64,000 nt of DNA. It comes from Valencia hispanica (Eukaryota; Chordata; Actinopteri; Cyprinodontiformes; Valenciidae). The position numbers and the translations under genes were made by a program. Of this stretch, positions 50,924 through 64,000 are shown one piece after another (positions within the stretch are counted from its first letter, which is position 1; every line of letters begins with the position of its first letter). The DNA lies in contig OY747703.1 in NCBI GenBank assembly GCA_963556495.2, positions 25,687,796-25,751,795 of the forward strand. Reading direction: 5' to 3'. Below the pieces are notes generated by a model. It saw nothing but the letters and a program-made list of their open reading frames with translations, made no database searches and had not been told where the DNA came from.

Positions 50924-52339
50924 CTTTAAACCAATCACTATAGATGTCTCAGCCCCACCTACTGACACCCACACCTTACCTTTAGGGGGAAAAAATTCTA
51001 TAAATAAATTGTAAATACTCAAATCTATCATACAATAACTAACATTGATCATAAAACCATAAGTAATTTGTAGAACATATGATTTATTAAATATATATTA
51101 GTGAAAATATGTATATTATTTAGAAGAAGGTTTATACTCATCGCAATTTTATTAATTATTCTTATTGGTGGGTTTTTAACAGAAATCATGAGATTATTCA
51201 ATAAATACTGAGACACATGACTCAACAAAGAGCGGATGTAATTTGGTTGTAAGACTCTTGAAGGTCGAGTTAATGCAAAGCTTGGGTTCTTTGTGAGGTT
51301 TCTTTAGCTCATATCTGAGTTAAGATGAGGGAAGGTATAGGTGTAGCATGTAGAAAGAATGACTGGAACAGAGGAGTAATGAGATGATTATTTTTTCCTT
51401 GTCTTCACACAAAACTTAACCATCAGAAGTTCACAAACAACCAAAATAGAACAGATAAAGTTCCAATAGAAATAGAACACCAGTCTAAAGAATTTATAAC
51501 GATAGATCGTATTTTTTCTATTTTGCCTTCTATTTACTGCCTCACTGTTAATTCCTGGATCAAAGTGAAAAATTATTTGTCTCACATAGCCAATTGGAAG
51601 TTTACTGTATTCCTAAATTACCTTAACATTACCTTTGTGTACTCTCTTTCCCATAATAAGCTGGCTCATGTGTTTAGCTTATGTGTTTAGCTGTTTTTCC
51701 TCTTGGATTGGACAGGGATCATTAACTCTATGTATTCCACTTATTTTTTAAACATAGAAAGTGCTCCTGGCTGAGAATGCATGTGTTTAGCTGTTTCTTT
51801 TTCCTGAGGAAAACTACTGCCACCAATAAATTTGTTTATTCTTTTTGGTTTTGGTTTTGTTTTTTAACAGAGAATACTAAAAGGACATTGCTTTTCTGTG
51901 TCTTTTCTGTGTTTTCCTGATAAAACCATACCAAGGATTGGCAAAGCAATTAGATTAAATGCATGTACTCTGTTTTATCTTTCCTATTGAAAGTACATCT
52001 GGTCAATTACTTCAGTGTTTAGTTGTTTTTCTTACCCAGACAAAGCGCCTGAGAAACATATTGCTGCAATTATCTCTGTATAATCTTTTATTTTCTTTCT
52101 ATTGAAAGTACACGTTCTTCAGTGCTTCCATTAATTATTTCTGTACCAGGGCTCTATCTTCTCAATACCACAATCACATGGAGCAACTCATATCAGGGTG
52201 AACTAAAGGTTTCTTCCATTGTTGCCTTATGCTTGCTCGGTAGGACATGTATATAATTGGCTAAGCTTCCTTAGAGGGATACATTTTTTGTATTTGCTTT
52301 ATAATCAACTGAATTTTAGATTATATTGTTATATACTGT
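50924..52339. other. Unassigned AT-rich DNA
   Basis: No gene or element end recognised. The phrase atgtgtttagctgtttttcc and close variants recur near 51668-51697, 51781-51800 and 52016-52030, a weak local repetition of about 110-230 bp spacing. Confidence 0.35.
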
Positions 52340-53545
52340 GCTCATAAAATGTACTCACCCACTTGGATGTCCGACCTTTTGTATTGCTTTTACAAATTAA
52401 TCATGATCAACGAAATATGACTTTTTATAACAAAACAAAAATTTTTTTTTTTTTAAATTATCAAAAAAAGCTTTTAGTGTTAAAGTGAAATACTGATTTA
52501 TATCAAATAATGACAATTGGCTAAAAAAATATTTTCCATAAAATAATTGCTTGTCTAAATATTAACCCCCTTCAAGTCAGTATTTAGTAGATGTACCTTT
52601 GGCTGCGATCATGGCATGGAGTCTATGTGGATAGGTCTCATTCCAGCTTGCCCATCTAGACGCTGCATTTTTCCTCCATTCATCTTTGCAAAACTATTCA
52701 AGCTCTGTCGGGTTGCGTGGCGAACAGCTGTGAACGGCCCTTTTCAAGTCCAGCCATAAATTCTCTATTGAACTGAGGTCTGAGTTTTGACTGGATCACT
52801 CCACATCATCCATCTTGTTGTCTTCAAATCATTTCTGTGTAGCTTTAGCTGCATGCTTTGGGTCATCGTCTTGCTGGAAAATAAATGTTCTCTTAAGCTG
52901 TAGTTCTCTTGCAGACGGAAACACATTGTCCTCCAGAATTTCCCTGTATTTTGGAGCATTCATTATACTTTCCACCTTTACAAGCCTTCCAGGGCCTGTT
53001 GCTGAGAAGCATCCCCACGGCATGCTGCTGCCACCACCATGCTTCATAGTGTTGATGGTGTGTTTGTGGTGATGTGCAGTGTTTGATGTCTGCCAAATAT
53101 AATCTCTTGTCTGATGGCCAAAAAACTCCATCTTGGTCTCATCAGACCATAGAACCTTCTTCCTCTTGACCATGGAGTCTCCCACATGCCTTTTGGCAAA
53201 CTCTTGTAAAGCCTTGATCTGAGTTTTAGCCTGGAATACTGATTGGCCAGTGAATGAACCTTCCAGACATAGGTGTCTTTAAATTACAATCACTTGAGAG
53301 ACACTCATTGCACTCAGGTGGTCTCAATATCTCTCATTGTGAGACTTTGAAATCACTTATTTTATGTAAAACATTTTCATGTATTTGTCATTAATTTTGT
53401 TGAAATCAGTTTTCATTTTTACATGAATTATTTTTTTGCCATTTCTTTAATCAAAAGAGCCAAACTTTATTGATTTGTAAAAGCAAAAAAAAGGATGAAA
53501 CATCGAAGGGCGTGAATACTTTTTATCGGGACTGGAATTTGAATA
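52340..53545 (-). mobile_element. Tc1-like transposon, minus strand, near full length
   Basis: About 1.2 kb with terminal similarity (left gctcataaaatgtactcacc, right gcgtgaatactttttatcgg). The minus frame 52829-53185 encodes the core of a Tc1 transposase: VLWSDETKMEFFG holds the first catalytic Asp, then HGGGSSMPWGCFS, then FQQDDDPKHAA with the second. The rest of the catalytic domain continues leftward in broken frames. Inactive by frameshift. Confidence 0.85.
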
Positions 53546-55076
53546 GAATTGGACTGTTTGAACTGTGCTTACAGTACAATGGCCTCAACAGCAGCAATAT
53601 GATGCTGATAGTGGGAGATATCTGGCTACATCAAGCAATAGAAAATTCTTTGTCACAGGCCCCAGATAAAAATGATAAACAAATCTTCCAAGGAGAAGTC
53701 TGTGCTACGGCCCCAAGATTGGACAAAACAGGAACAAATTTGTGCAAAAAGTTAAAAAACGTCTCTTCAAACTCATACTTTAATAGCCAATAAACCCCCA
53801 CTTTTCAAATATTAATGCTTGCTGGAAGCAATATTTCTATGAAGCCTTCAGTTTTTTTGCGTTTTCAATCGTTGTGAATTTAAAAGATTAATCCTGCAGG
53901 AAATATAGAAGTAAATCTTTATTTGGTTTAGTCTTAATCTGTGTTTTAGTTGCTTTATCCAACAAAACACTTTATCTTTAATCTGGACTTTTTTCCTTTT
54001 CAATGTTTTGAAATTATTACTAAATGCATTCCTCTTTTGTGTGTGTGACGTGTGTATGACGTTACTTCATCTGGTTTCTTTTACTTCTACAGGGTCAGTG
54101 GATGCATCAACATTTATTACACCACACTGCAGGAAACGACTTCAACTGCGTTAACTGGAGAGCTGGGATTAATTTCCTCTTATTGCCAGAATCTCGGGAG
54201 GCAACTTTTGACCACCCACATGGACGTCATAAGCAGTGTTTATCAGACTGCAGCCGAGGCACTGGTCTACTGCTGATATGGTTATAAGGCCCCTGTCAGA
54301 TTGTGGCAGTGACTACAGGGTAATTCAAAGAGATAAAGCACTTTGAAATGGGAGAATCCAAATCTACCCGACAGTGCTTCAGTAGCTCTAAGGTATACTG
54401 ATTCATAAAGCTCCCAAACTTAATTGCACCCTGGGTAAAGATGTTTTAGATCGCATAAAATAAATGAATTTTATTGTTATGGCATGATGTCACACTGAAA
54501 AGTTTGTAAAAGTCCAGCCTTGACTTGAGATAAAGAATCACTGGTTTCCCTTTTGTTTATGCCCTCTACATCCAGTTTTAGTCAGTCAGAGAGCCTTCTC
54601 CATAAGTAAATTATCATTGACAAAACACAGAAAAGACAATGTTGCTTCGTGTAAACAGTGTGAGGTTGTGGTTGAAAAGTCATAGATTGAAGGATGTTCA
54701 AAAAAACATGCCTGATTAAATCTAAATGTGAATGAGAGGTGGTTTGGGAAGCCTGACTTTAATGTTGTTTAGACTAAATTTGGACAGGTTCACACTTCAA
54801 CATTTCTTTCTGGGATAAAAAAAGACAAGAAGAAACAAACTTTAAATTAACTAAAAACATTAAATAGCACTGAAGAATACAGAGAGTGTTTAAAGAAAGA
54901 AGATGTTGATTTCCATGACAACATTAAAAAGAGTAAGAGACTTTAATCGCAAAAGCTGGCTTTTATGGGATGAAATGTAGAAAATTTGTGAATATTTGTT
55001 GTGCATGATGAGGACTGAAATTAATATCAGCATTAATCAAAAACAATTTAAAAAACATGATTGTTTGGCAAGCATT
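53546..55076. other. Unassigned intergenic DNA
   Basis: Short open frames at 53470-53793 and 54052-54276 have no recognised domain. No repeat ends identified. Confidence 0.35.
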
Positions 55077-55083
55077 TGTGTGT

Positions 55084-55149
<66 letters not shown>

Positions 55150-55150
55150 T
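55077..55150. repeat. Imperfect (GT)n microsatellite
   Basis: About 74 bp of GT units with a few interruptions (GA, GC, TT). Confidence 0.95.
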
Positions 55151-55369
55151 CAGAACAAGTGAAGAACAAAATGAGGAAACTCCAGTATATAAAGTGTGGA
55201 GCCAGTGATTTTGTTGAAAAATAATTATGTTTTATGTATTTAATTAACTCAACTTAAAAGCTAGATTCTTTTAATTTGTTCTGTATGAGATTATGATACA
55301 AGATGATTCCGACTCAAAACATTTTTAAGCAAAACTTTCTAGAGTTGCCATATAAGACTTCATGAGACA

Positions 55370-55565
55370 CATGAGACTTCATGAGACTGTCATACAACAA
55401 CAGAGCGTCTTCAGTCGGAGGCTTCTTCAGTTTCGCTGCAATACAAACCGCTACAGGAAATCCTTCCTGCCCACAGCCATCATCATCTACAACAACTCCT
55501 TAAAGAACTAATTATATGAGCTATACCAACACTTAATTTCCCTCAGGGATCAATAAATAAAGAAG
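55370..55565 (+). mobile_element. Non-LTR retrotransposon 3' end
   Basis: Residual coding for a reverse transcriptase tail (ccgctacaggaaatccttcc near 55450) leads into aatttccctcagggatcaat, a phrase seen at the 3' end of several fish LINE families, then AATAAATAAAG. Only about 200 bp remain. Confidence 0.5.
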
Positions 55566-56104
55566 TGTCCTGTATCAATACAGCTAAGCCCAAAATCATT
55601 CATATCCCTAGCAGATTTGGTTTAAAGAAGTATTTTACTGTACTTTTACAGACATGTTTCCAAACAGTGTCCCGACTTGAGTCTGAAAGTCAATCTGTGA
55701 ATGGAGCTAAAGATTAGGGTGATGCCCCCTTTGAAACATGCAAAAAAGCTGGTTGGCAATAATCTAAAGGGTTTGACTAATGTAATGCAGACTGATTACT
55801 ATTTTCTCAAATGATATCCTTATATGTGGTCTTATTATCCTATGGGAGATACATGTGTCATTTCCACTCATGATTAAACTTCATGCTCAAAAAAATAAAT
55901 AAAAAATGAAATCTGACAAAAGCATGAATATTTAGACTTAACTGTATTTGGTGACACTTGTTGTGGAAAATGTTTACCTGTGGGACTACATTAATGAAAG
56001 TCTTAAGTAAGTAAAACCAGCAGCTTGTTCTTCAGTATCTGCAGCACCTTAGCAGAGAGCCTCGACCTGATTTATAAGTTTTTACAGAGATGTTGAAACA
56101 AAAG
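55566..56104. other. Unassigned spacer
   Basis: Nothing recognised between the LINE end and the third SINE. Confidence 0.35.
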
Positions 56105-56345
56105 TTAGTGCGGCTGTGGCTCAGTGTTAGAGTTGTCGCTTACGACCCGGAAATCGTCGGTTTGATTCCTGCTTCTGCCTGCTATGTGCTGTTGTGTCCT
56201 TGGGCAAGACACTTCATCTACCTTGCCTACTGGTGTGGGTCAGAGGGCCTGAAATGGCAGCCTCGCTTCTGTCAGTCTGCGCTAAGGCAGCTGTAAAGTG
56301 CTTTGAGGGTCTATAAAAATGCAGACCTTTATAATTATTACTTAG
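56105..56345 (+). mobile_element. tRNA-derived SINE, copy 3
   Basis: Head gtggctcagtgttagagttg (A-box-like) and ggtttgattcctg (B-box-like), body ccttgggcaagacacttcat, tail tctataaaaatgcagacc. Slightly shorter than copies 1 and 2 because of deletions in the body. Confidence 0.86.
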
Positions 56346-57119
56346 CGTATGGTGTTAAACATGTTGGCATGCCACTGAGGTGATCAACATGTTAGACATG
56401 TGTGATGACCCAGTTGATAAATACCAGCTCAAATGATTTGTATGTTTAACTTGTGGTGCAGCAGAGCTCAGATTGAAAGCCAGTAAGTCTCCTTCAATTT
56501 AACCAGGATAAACAGTCAGGCCCTCTAGCATCTGCACAGAACAACGGAGCACAGGTCAGCTTCTCTGAAAATGTTCAGAAATTAAGCTTAAATGCTTTCT
56601 GTGGCAGATTTAAAAATAATTAGTGTGCACGGATTATAATAGGTTTATTTAATTTTACCAAGACATGAACATGGACTGGTTACGTACACTCTTGAACGTT
56701 GTATAATCAGGAAATGCTGAAAAGTGTAGCATTTTAATTTGGTCTTACTTAGTGATATGTTTTAATTCGCAGTGAATACCTGCTTTAGATTCATTTCCTT
56801 TAAGCCTTTCTCCTCCCTTATCCTCGTCCTCCTTATCTTCTCTGTGCTCGTCAGTCCTTCTCTGGTCTGAATTTAATTTCCCTTCGTTCTTGTCAGTTTG
56901 GGATTATGTTGACATTATTTATAGGCAAACACACATCTGCCCTGGGATTAATTACCACAAACTATTGTGCTTATGATTACATTCCATTTGAAAGGACTGG
57001 ATTGGCATTTCTGACAGTAAGAGGCTACAAGCTTTGGCTCCTTTATATATTTATAAAAAATGTAAAGATAAAAATGGCATATCGCCAACATTCATGTTGG
57101 AATGTATTTATCCCTCTAC
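56346..57119. other. Unassigned intergenic DNA
   Basis: No gene or repeat end recognised. Confidence 0.35.
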
Positions 57120-57420
57120 TGAGTTTTTTATGTTTTTTTGTTTCTCGCATTTAAAAGTTTCATATCACCAAACAACTGTTTATATAAGACATTGATGAAG
57201 AAGATTAATAAGGATAAATGCAAAAATCCATTTTCAAGTGATGATTTCATTTGATATGGGAACAAAGCTATCCAAATCAACCTGGCTCTATGTCAACATA
57301 AATACTCCCCTTTGCCATATCATGAATTAATCACATTTTTTGCCTCTCTAACACTACCCACTGCTAAACCTGTAGAATTAAAAAGTCCCTTATAAATAAT
57401 AAAACCTCTCAAACATAGGC
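57120..57420 (+). mobile_element. Tc1/mariner (family B) terminal fragment
   Basis: Contains acaaagctatccaaatcaac (57263-57282), matched by acaaaagctatccaaaccaac at 61500-61520 in the family B copy. The downstream bases continue in parallel (tgaattaatcacatttt, cctgtagaattaaaaagtcc). No coding part. Confidence 0.65.
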
Positions 57421-57699
57421 AACACTGCAAACGGCAACACATCATGCAATAACCTAACAAAATTCAGTAGATATGAATTAAAGTCACCAACATGAATCTA
57501 TTTTCTGCCACTAAGGGTGGCACACTGCACGTTTTATTTATTTATATACTTTCTTTGTCAGGGACAGTGGATAGTGAACATAGAGTACACCTTATGTTCA
57601 GAGTATATAGCAGTGAATTATTTTGGAACCCCAGTCTCTGACTGGGCTTTTAAAATTACATGCAAACGTTGAACATTTAAACAATAAAAGATCTAGCAC

Positions 57700-58710
57700 A
57701 TGTACCTAATACGGTGTGAACATGTTCCCCCATGCATTCACACAAACCATAAAATTTCAACCGTATTAAAAGAGACCAAAATAATAAACGGGGTGCAATG
57801 CTGTTTTATTTCAATCCAGTTCTTGGCTTCGGACCAACAGGTTCTGAAATCTATTATCACTTTTATTTCACCGGGGCACCCTGAATACATCATCCCCAAC
57901 GTGAAACATAGTAGTGGCTGTGGGACTGCTTTTTAAAGAAGAGACTGGGAGGCTGGTCAGAGATGATGATGAATGGATCTACATGTGTGGCAACCCACAA
58001 AACCTGCTTAAGAACGCAACAAACGCAACAAATGAAACGCAACCCTGAACTTATAGATGTAGCTAAAGTGAAATGGTTAAAAACTAAGTATTTTGTTTTA
58101 TATCAGAATGGCTAGTCAAGGCCCAGACCTGAACTGATTTGGGAATCCGTGGCAAGCCTTTAGAATTGAAGCTAAAAGATGTTGTCCAACTAAAATGACT
58201 GAACTTCAGCTGTTTTTTTAAAGATGAATCAGGAGAAAAATCTGTCTCTGTACATATGTTGGAAATATTTTCATTGGATTAATATTATTTTTAGCGATGG
58301 ATAAAATGCTGAAACATTTCATTTATTTATTTTATTTGCCTATGCAAGTTAATTGTTTAAAACATTCTGTATAGTAATTTGTATAGTAATTTTTGTTCAG
58401 GCACAGAAGTATTACAGAGTCTGACTTAGTTAGTACTTCAATAGAAGAAGAAGACTGAGTTGCTTGGTTAATGCCCGGCTGCTCCAGAGAGAACCATTAA
58501 AAAAAATTATATATATATACACACAGTGTGGGGTGAATAAAGTTGCCAAACGGAAGACGGAGTCCTGTCTGTTTCAAGAGTAGCCTACCTTACAACATAT
58601 AGAAAAAACCCGAAAGACTTGCTGCTGTAATTGCAGCGAAAGATGACTTTGAAAAAAGCATTTATCGTTTTCCTTCCACTTCGTGATCAGGTAAATAAAA
58701 GCAGTTCGCG
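57700..58710 (+). mobile_element. Tc1/mariner (family A) relic split by an LTR-like insert
   Basis: About 57880-58256 holds transposase remnants (aacgtgaaacatagtagtgg, ggcccagacctgaactgatt = the DLN motif region). About 58598-58710 resumes with gaaagacttgctgctgtaat and the family A terminal stretch. Between them lies the LTR-like insert at 58257-58597. Confidence 0.72.
58257..58597. mobile_element. Probable solo LTR nested in Tc1-A
   Basis: A 341-bp segment beginning TGTTGG and ending CAACA, with a poly(A)-type gaataaag near 58535 and a GC-richer 3' part, as in LTRs. Flanks read ...tacata and tatagaa..., giving an approximate 4-bp duplication if the ends are shifted by one base. No internal retroelement sequence remains, consistent with LTR-LTR recombination. 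A (TA)n-(CA)n tract lies at 58508-58526. Confidence 0.5.
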
Positions 58711-58719
58711 ACTTAAATA

Positions 58720-61368
<2,649 letters not shown>

Positions 61369-61816
61369 GTGACTATATACCTATGCTATGAAAAAGTATT
61401 TTTACCATTGCAGATTATCTTCTGTTTTTGCTCTTTTAGATATATAAATAAGATAAATACAAAAAGCAGTTTTCCAGTGATTATTTTAATTGTTAAGGGA
61501 CAAAAGCTATCCAAACCAACCTGACTATGAGAAAAGTAATTTCCTACCTTGTTGAGCGATGAATAAACTGTGATCAACTAAATTTTGGGGTTTTAATTTC
61601 ACCTGCCACACTTGATTACTGTCAGACCTGCATAATAGAAGAAGTCACTTAAATAGAGCCTGTCTGACAACATGAAGTAGGCTAAATTATCTTAAAAAAG
61701 CAATATGTTTTGCCTCTATTGAAACCCCCCCCCCCAGAAAAGATGTCTATCAGTCTGTTAAAGGTTGAAAAGCCGGTTCTAGGTTTTGGCGTCTCCAGGA
61801 ACCGGTGAGAGACATT

Positions 61817-62375
61817 AGGCACATTTCCAGCATACAAGTTCCGGGACAATTCTGAGAGAGAATATTTGACGGGGTAAATCTGTCGACCTGCTTCTCTCAG
61901 CCGTCATTTCTCCATACAAAATTGCCCCTCGAAGGAATTTGCTAAGACGTCAGCGTATTGCGGCCATTTCGGCAGTGAGCAGCGTCACTTATCAGCGCCA
62001 AAAGACGCCCAGAGCAGCAGAGAATAACAAAAGATCGACAATGAAAGAAGCAGGGATGGTTGCTGTGTTTCGTTTTTCTATGTTGTTATAAACTGCTTAA
62101 CCAGCAACTTTTCCAATTTTACAAAGCCGGTTGTTGGGTTACGTGTGCTGATATCATTTCCATCTGAGTTACAACCAATCAGCATAAGTTAACCACAGCT
62201 CCTGCCCAGCGACTCTACCGGACCATTGCCGAGTACAAACCCCCAGACTGGTACTCCGTTGGTCCCTTAAATGGCCCCCGAAAAACGCCCCTGTCATGCC
62301 AAAAAAGTAGAAACATGCGCATGCCACGAATGAACAGTAAAGTTACCCTGAAGTTCCGATTGTGGAAACGTGCCT
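61817..62375. mobile_element. MITE with AGGCAC ends nested in Tc1-B
   Basis: Left AGGCACATTTCCA and right TGGAAACGTGCCT are inverted repeats with one or two mismatches. A 3-bp duplication ATT flanks it (61814-61816 and 62376-62378). Removing it and one ATT gives a continuous Tc1-B reading (gagacatt then gtcagcaaatggagaaaaca). The interior has no coding capacity. Confidence 0.83.
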
Positions 62376-62506
62376 ATTGTCAGCAAATGGAGAAAACATG
62401 AAACAATGGTAAAGCTTTAAAGGAGTGGATGGCCTGCCAGAATTATTCAGATCCAACTTGCATTGGCTAAGGTTAGACTTCATTATTCAACAATATGAAG
62501 GAGACT

Positions 62507-62524
62507 GGGGGGGGGGGGGGGGGG
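62507..62524. repeat. G18 homopolymer
   Basis: Eighteen consecutive G inside the Tc1-B relic. Length may be affected by sequencing error. Confidence 0.8.
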
Positions 62525-63010
62525 AATGGCACCCATGGCGGAGCTCCAAGATCAAAACCTTCTTACCAAAAAGAACACAAAGGTTTGTCTCACATTTCCC
62601 AGAAAACACTCTCATAATCCACCAAGACTTCTGAAAATGTTTTCACCACTGACTGATTGCACTACTGACAGTCAAACATGGTGGTGGTAGTGTGATGGTC
62701 TGTGGCTGCTTTGCTCCTTCAGGACATGGCCAACTTGCCATAGATGATGGTATCATGAATTATGCTCTCTACCAAAAAATAACAAAGAATGATGTCCGGC
62801 TGTCAGTTTTTGACCTTACGTTCAAACTATTCGAATCAGATTTGAGAAGTTGTGGCAGGATCTTAAACAGACCACTCATGATCAAAAAACCCTCTTTTTC
62901 AAAGGATTTTTCCACCCCCCAAGATAAATGATATCTGAATTTATAAGCTGCTTTATTTACTCAGGGTTTCTCCTATGGTAATTTTCTTTTTATCTGAATT
63001 ATTAAATTTG

Positions 63011-64000
63011 GGAGAGGGCTTTTTTTACATCACAGTATGAATTAGTTTGTTTCTCACTGAAGCAGTTACACTGTCCAATAACTACTGAGTGTTGCTAAAG
63101 AGTTTAAATACACAATGAGCTTAGGTAATGAGTGCAGAATGAGCAGACCACTGGTTTTCTGTTATCTGGAACCCAGTTAAGTCTAATTTGACATAATTGG
63201 CAGGTAAGTTCCGATTTTCAGTGTGACTGTAACTCTACATGTCTTTCGACAGGAATCTGGTTGGTCCTTTCTATGGATCAAACAGGCTGGTAAAATGTTG
63301 AAAATGAAAAGAAATGTCATGCAAACATTTCATATGTAGTTTTGTAACCTAATGTCATGATACCATGTTGTTAAAAGTAGCTTTGGGCCGGATTCAAAAC
63401 TTGTGTATGTAAAAGAAATGTAATTTTCTTGTAAAATAAGAATTTAATGATAATCTTGAGCAGTATTTCAAGATGGAAGAAGGGTGAACTGAATGGTTCA
63501 GAAGGTTCACATCAATGACATCGGGCTCTAAATTCTTTCTGCGATCTCTAAACCTTTAAATAAAACAAGCTTAGAGCCTGCCTCATGGTACCAGCTCAAA
63601 TTAGAAATATGATCTCTGCCCAAAAATGTTCCATCTTTCCCAATAACATTGTTTTCCCTTCTTACATATTTGAGATGTATTTTGTGGTTAGGTTAAAGGG
63701 TCATCTTGAAACAACTGGTGAAAATTAAAAACAAAATGTGTTCTGTAATATTTTGTCTTGTTTTGTCTTGTGTGTAAACTCATTTATCCAAACTTTGCAT
63801 CCAATTAACCAAGTTTCAATAACAATAAATCTTTATCTTTTTTATTATATTTAGTTAATTTTTTTAATTCAGACTTTGTCCTCCCGCTTGCTGTAATAAA
63901 TACTTATGATCTGTGAGCTGCCATTCCATTAACCTAACCGTTTCAGATATAAAAGCATGTTAAAGCAATAAAGTGGAATTGCAGAATATATCAAATCACA
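63011..64000. other. gsg1l: gsg1l intron 2 continuing off the window
   Basis: AT-rich intron without a recognised exon or element. The next GSG1L exon is not found here. Confidence 0.45.

Larger units (their letters stand above)
61388..63010 (+). mobile_element. Tc1/mariner (family B) in the gsg1l intron, split by a MITE
   Basis: The terminus ctatgaaaaagtatttttac begins 20 bases after the exon 2 donor. The 5' leader (gagcctgtctgacaacatga), helix-turn-helix remnants (atctatcagtctgttaaagg) and catalytic remnants (aacatggtggtggtagtgtg near 62676) follow in order on the plus strand. The coding body is interrupted at 61817-62375. A G18 run sits at 62507-62524. Frameshifted and inactive. Confidence 0.82.

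Noticed and set aside
53470..53793. 107-codon open frame beside the 52-kb Tc1
   Set aside because: Partly covers the Tc1 end and has no recognised domain.

Overview
This window is nuclear DNA from a bony fish (teleost), and looks like ordinary unmasked vertebrate sequence. The genes are split by GT-AG introns, the background is AT-rich, and CpG-rich islands occur only at promoters. Most of the non-genic DNA consists of fish-type transposons: Tc1/mariner, hAT, short foldback elements (MITEs), tRNA-derived SINEs, L2/Rex1-like LINE ends and a Ty3/gypsy element. I cannot name the species from the sequence.

Three host genes are supported. (1) ccdc85a, minus strand, 25215-30668: the first two coding exons, with the remainder off the left edge or too diverged to see. 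(2) sec23b, plus strand, 36655-45114: complete, with 18 coding exons joining in frame to 766 codons, a CpG-containing promoter and non-coding first exon near 34360-34641, and a poly(A) signal near 45418. (3) A gsg1l-type gene, plus strand, 59266-61368: the first two coding exons, with the remainder off the right edge. The proteins are an adherens-junction coiled-coil protein, a COPII coat GTPase activator and a claudin-fold AMPA-receptor auxiliary subunit. They do not form a pathway, and I see no operon-like or shared-promoter arrangement.

Layout. 1-25 kb is a gene-poor transposon field. It holds a nearly complete Ty3/gypsy element (1161-4866), two LINE ends, a SINE, a hAT MITE, a full hAT transposon with perfect ends and 8-bp target duplications (13754-17877), and several Tc1 carcasses. 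25-31 kb is ccdc85a, whose intron carries a GT/telomere-like tandem duplication and a Tc1 element split by a MITE. 31-34 kb is repeats. 34-45.4 kb is sec23b. 45.4-58.7 kb is again a repeat field, with possible conserved non-coding sequence near 49.1-49.9 kb. 58.7-64 kb is the gsg1l promoter, its first two exons and another Tc1 split by a MITE.

The strongest structural theme is nesting. At least seven insertions of one mobile element into another can be read, several with intact target-site duplications and an empty-site paralogue elsewhere in the same window. I found no prokaryote-like system, CRISPR array, biosynthetic cluster or convincing new gene family. The most interesting leftovers are a pair of adjacent palindromes upstream of a TATA-type promoter with no recognised gene (5.2-5.6 kb), bZIP/CRE-like sites in the sec23b promoter, a (TA)54 tract in the sec23b 3' UTR, and a PBX/MEIS-type composite site in the gsg1l intron.
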